Assembly (NCBI GenBank): GCA_038252405.1
Contig: JBBSAJ010000003.1
Location: 85,138 to 149,137 of the forward strand
Length of the DNA stretch: 64,000 bases
Source of the DNA: DATCDE01 sp038252405
GTDB taxonomy: Bacteria > Actinomycetota > Actinomycetes > Prado026
Direction of reading: 5' to 3'
Shown here piece by piece: positions 63,815 to 64,000 of this stretch. How positions within the stretch are numbered: the first letter of the stretch is position 1; each line of letters begins with the position of its first letter. The position numbers and the translations under genes were made by a program. Under the pieces are notes generated by a model. It saw only the letters and a program-made list of their open reading frames with translations, ran no database searches and was not told where the DNA came from.

Positions 63815-64000
63815 CGCGACATCCCCTCTGTTCGGCGTCCGCGCGACCGGCGGACCGGCGGACCGGCGCCAGCCTAGCGACCCGCCCCGACCCCTCCCCC
63901 CGGGTTTAATTTTGCATGAGAGGGGTGTAACGCACAAAAAACACCATAAAGTGAGAGGATGTTCGGGGGGATTTTTGTAACGCGGGCCCCAAAGGGGACC
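63815..64000. other. thyX upstream region with abruptly AT-rich end
   Basis: About 90 bp of ordinary GC-rich leader precede the thyX start. From about 63904 the sequence becomes AT-rich with homopolymer runs (six A near 63935-63941, TTTTT at 63972-63976) and then a GGGCCCC/GGGG hairpin. TGTAACGC occurs at 63926-63933 and 63976-63983. No gene is visible. Confidence 0.5.

Overview
The window is 64 kb of very GC-rich DNA. Codons favour G/C at the third position and GTG starts are frequent. It is almost certainly the chromosome of an actinomycete. The conserved core order supports this: thyX-dapA-rnj-ftsK-(HTH)-rimO-pgsA-cinA-clgR-like, then lhr-like/DUF3046/recA-recX, then miaB/miaA/dapF/hflX, then a DinG-like helicase, then lexA/nrdR/nrdJ. 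I cannot name the genus from sequence alone. I recognised no tRNA, rRNA, CRISPR array, prophage or complete insertion sequence.

Layout. 1-705 is the 5' part of a glutamate formimidoyltransferase gene running off the window, and 829-2313 is a type B carboxylesterase. 2351-6003 is a gene graveyard: a P-loop kinase-like gene with its middle deleted, an intact proline-iminopeptidase-like hydrolase, a frameshifted PQQ-type beta-propeller remnant, the helicase half of a nuclease/helicase, an unidentified coding scrap and a 3' stub of folD. 6147-7393 is an Xre-like/RES toxin-antitoxin pair with repeated promoter/operator sequence. 7394-8570 holds a frameshifted orphan gene, two strong hairpins and a short repeat array.

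8571-13456 is the deoxyribonucleotide/SOS block: B12-dependent ribonucleotide reductase nrdJ, its repressor nrdR, then a LysM cell-wall protein divergent from lexA with several LexA boxes between them. The nrdR leader carries DnaA-box-like repeats.

13670-25322 looks like a cyclic-nucleotide signalling neighbourhood. It holds a tandem cyclase-domain/AAA/TPR regulator, a secreted Ig-like protein, a stand-alone cNMP-binding protein, an unusual MFS-transporter/cNMP/patatin fusion and an integral-membrane alpha/beta hydrolase. 25444-34326 carries a lipoprotein, the DinG-like helicase, a GGDEF-EAL c-di-GMP protein, hflX and a PEP-utilising mobile-domain protein.

34350-46229 is housekeeping, with several ATGA-type start/stop overlaps: dapF, miaA and a LigB-like gene, a sigma/anti-sigma pair, miaB, tandem NUDIX genes, PAP2 phosphatase, an APH-like kinase, recX-recA, an MFS exporter and DUF3046. 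46262-64000 carries an LppM-like lipoprotein, the Lhr helicase, two regulators, cinA, pgsA, rimO, a RodZ-like protein, ftsK, RNase J, dapA and a thyX interrupted by an intein.

Themes. DNA repair and nucleotide supply (recA, recX, lexA, nrdJ, nrdR, thyX, dinG-like, lhr) are clustered and linked by LexA and NrdR sites. The most unusual items are the thyX intein with a non-canonical end, the split-active-site tandem cyclase next to cNMP sensors, and a 42-bp palindrome found in two versions 25 kb apart, one of which supplies the C-terminus of a protein.
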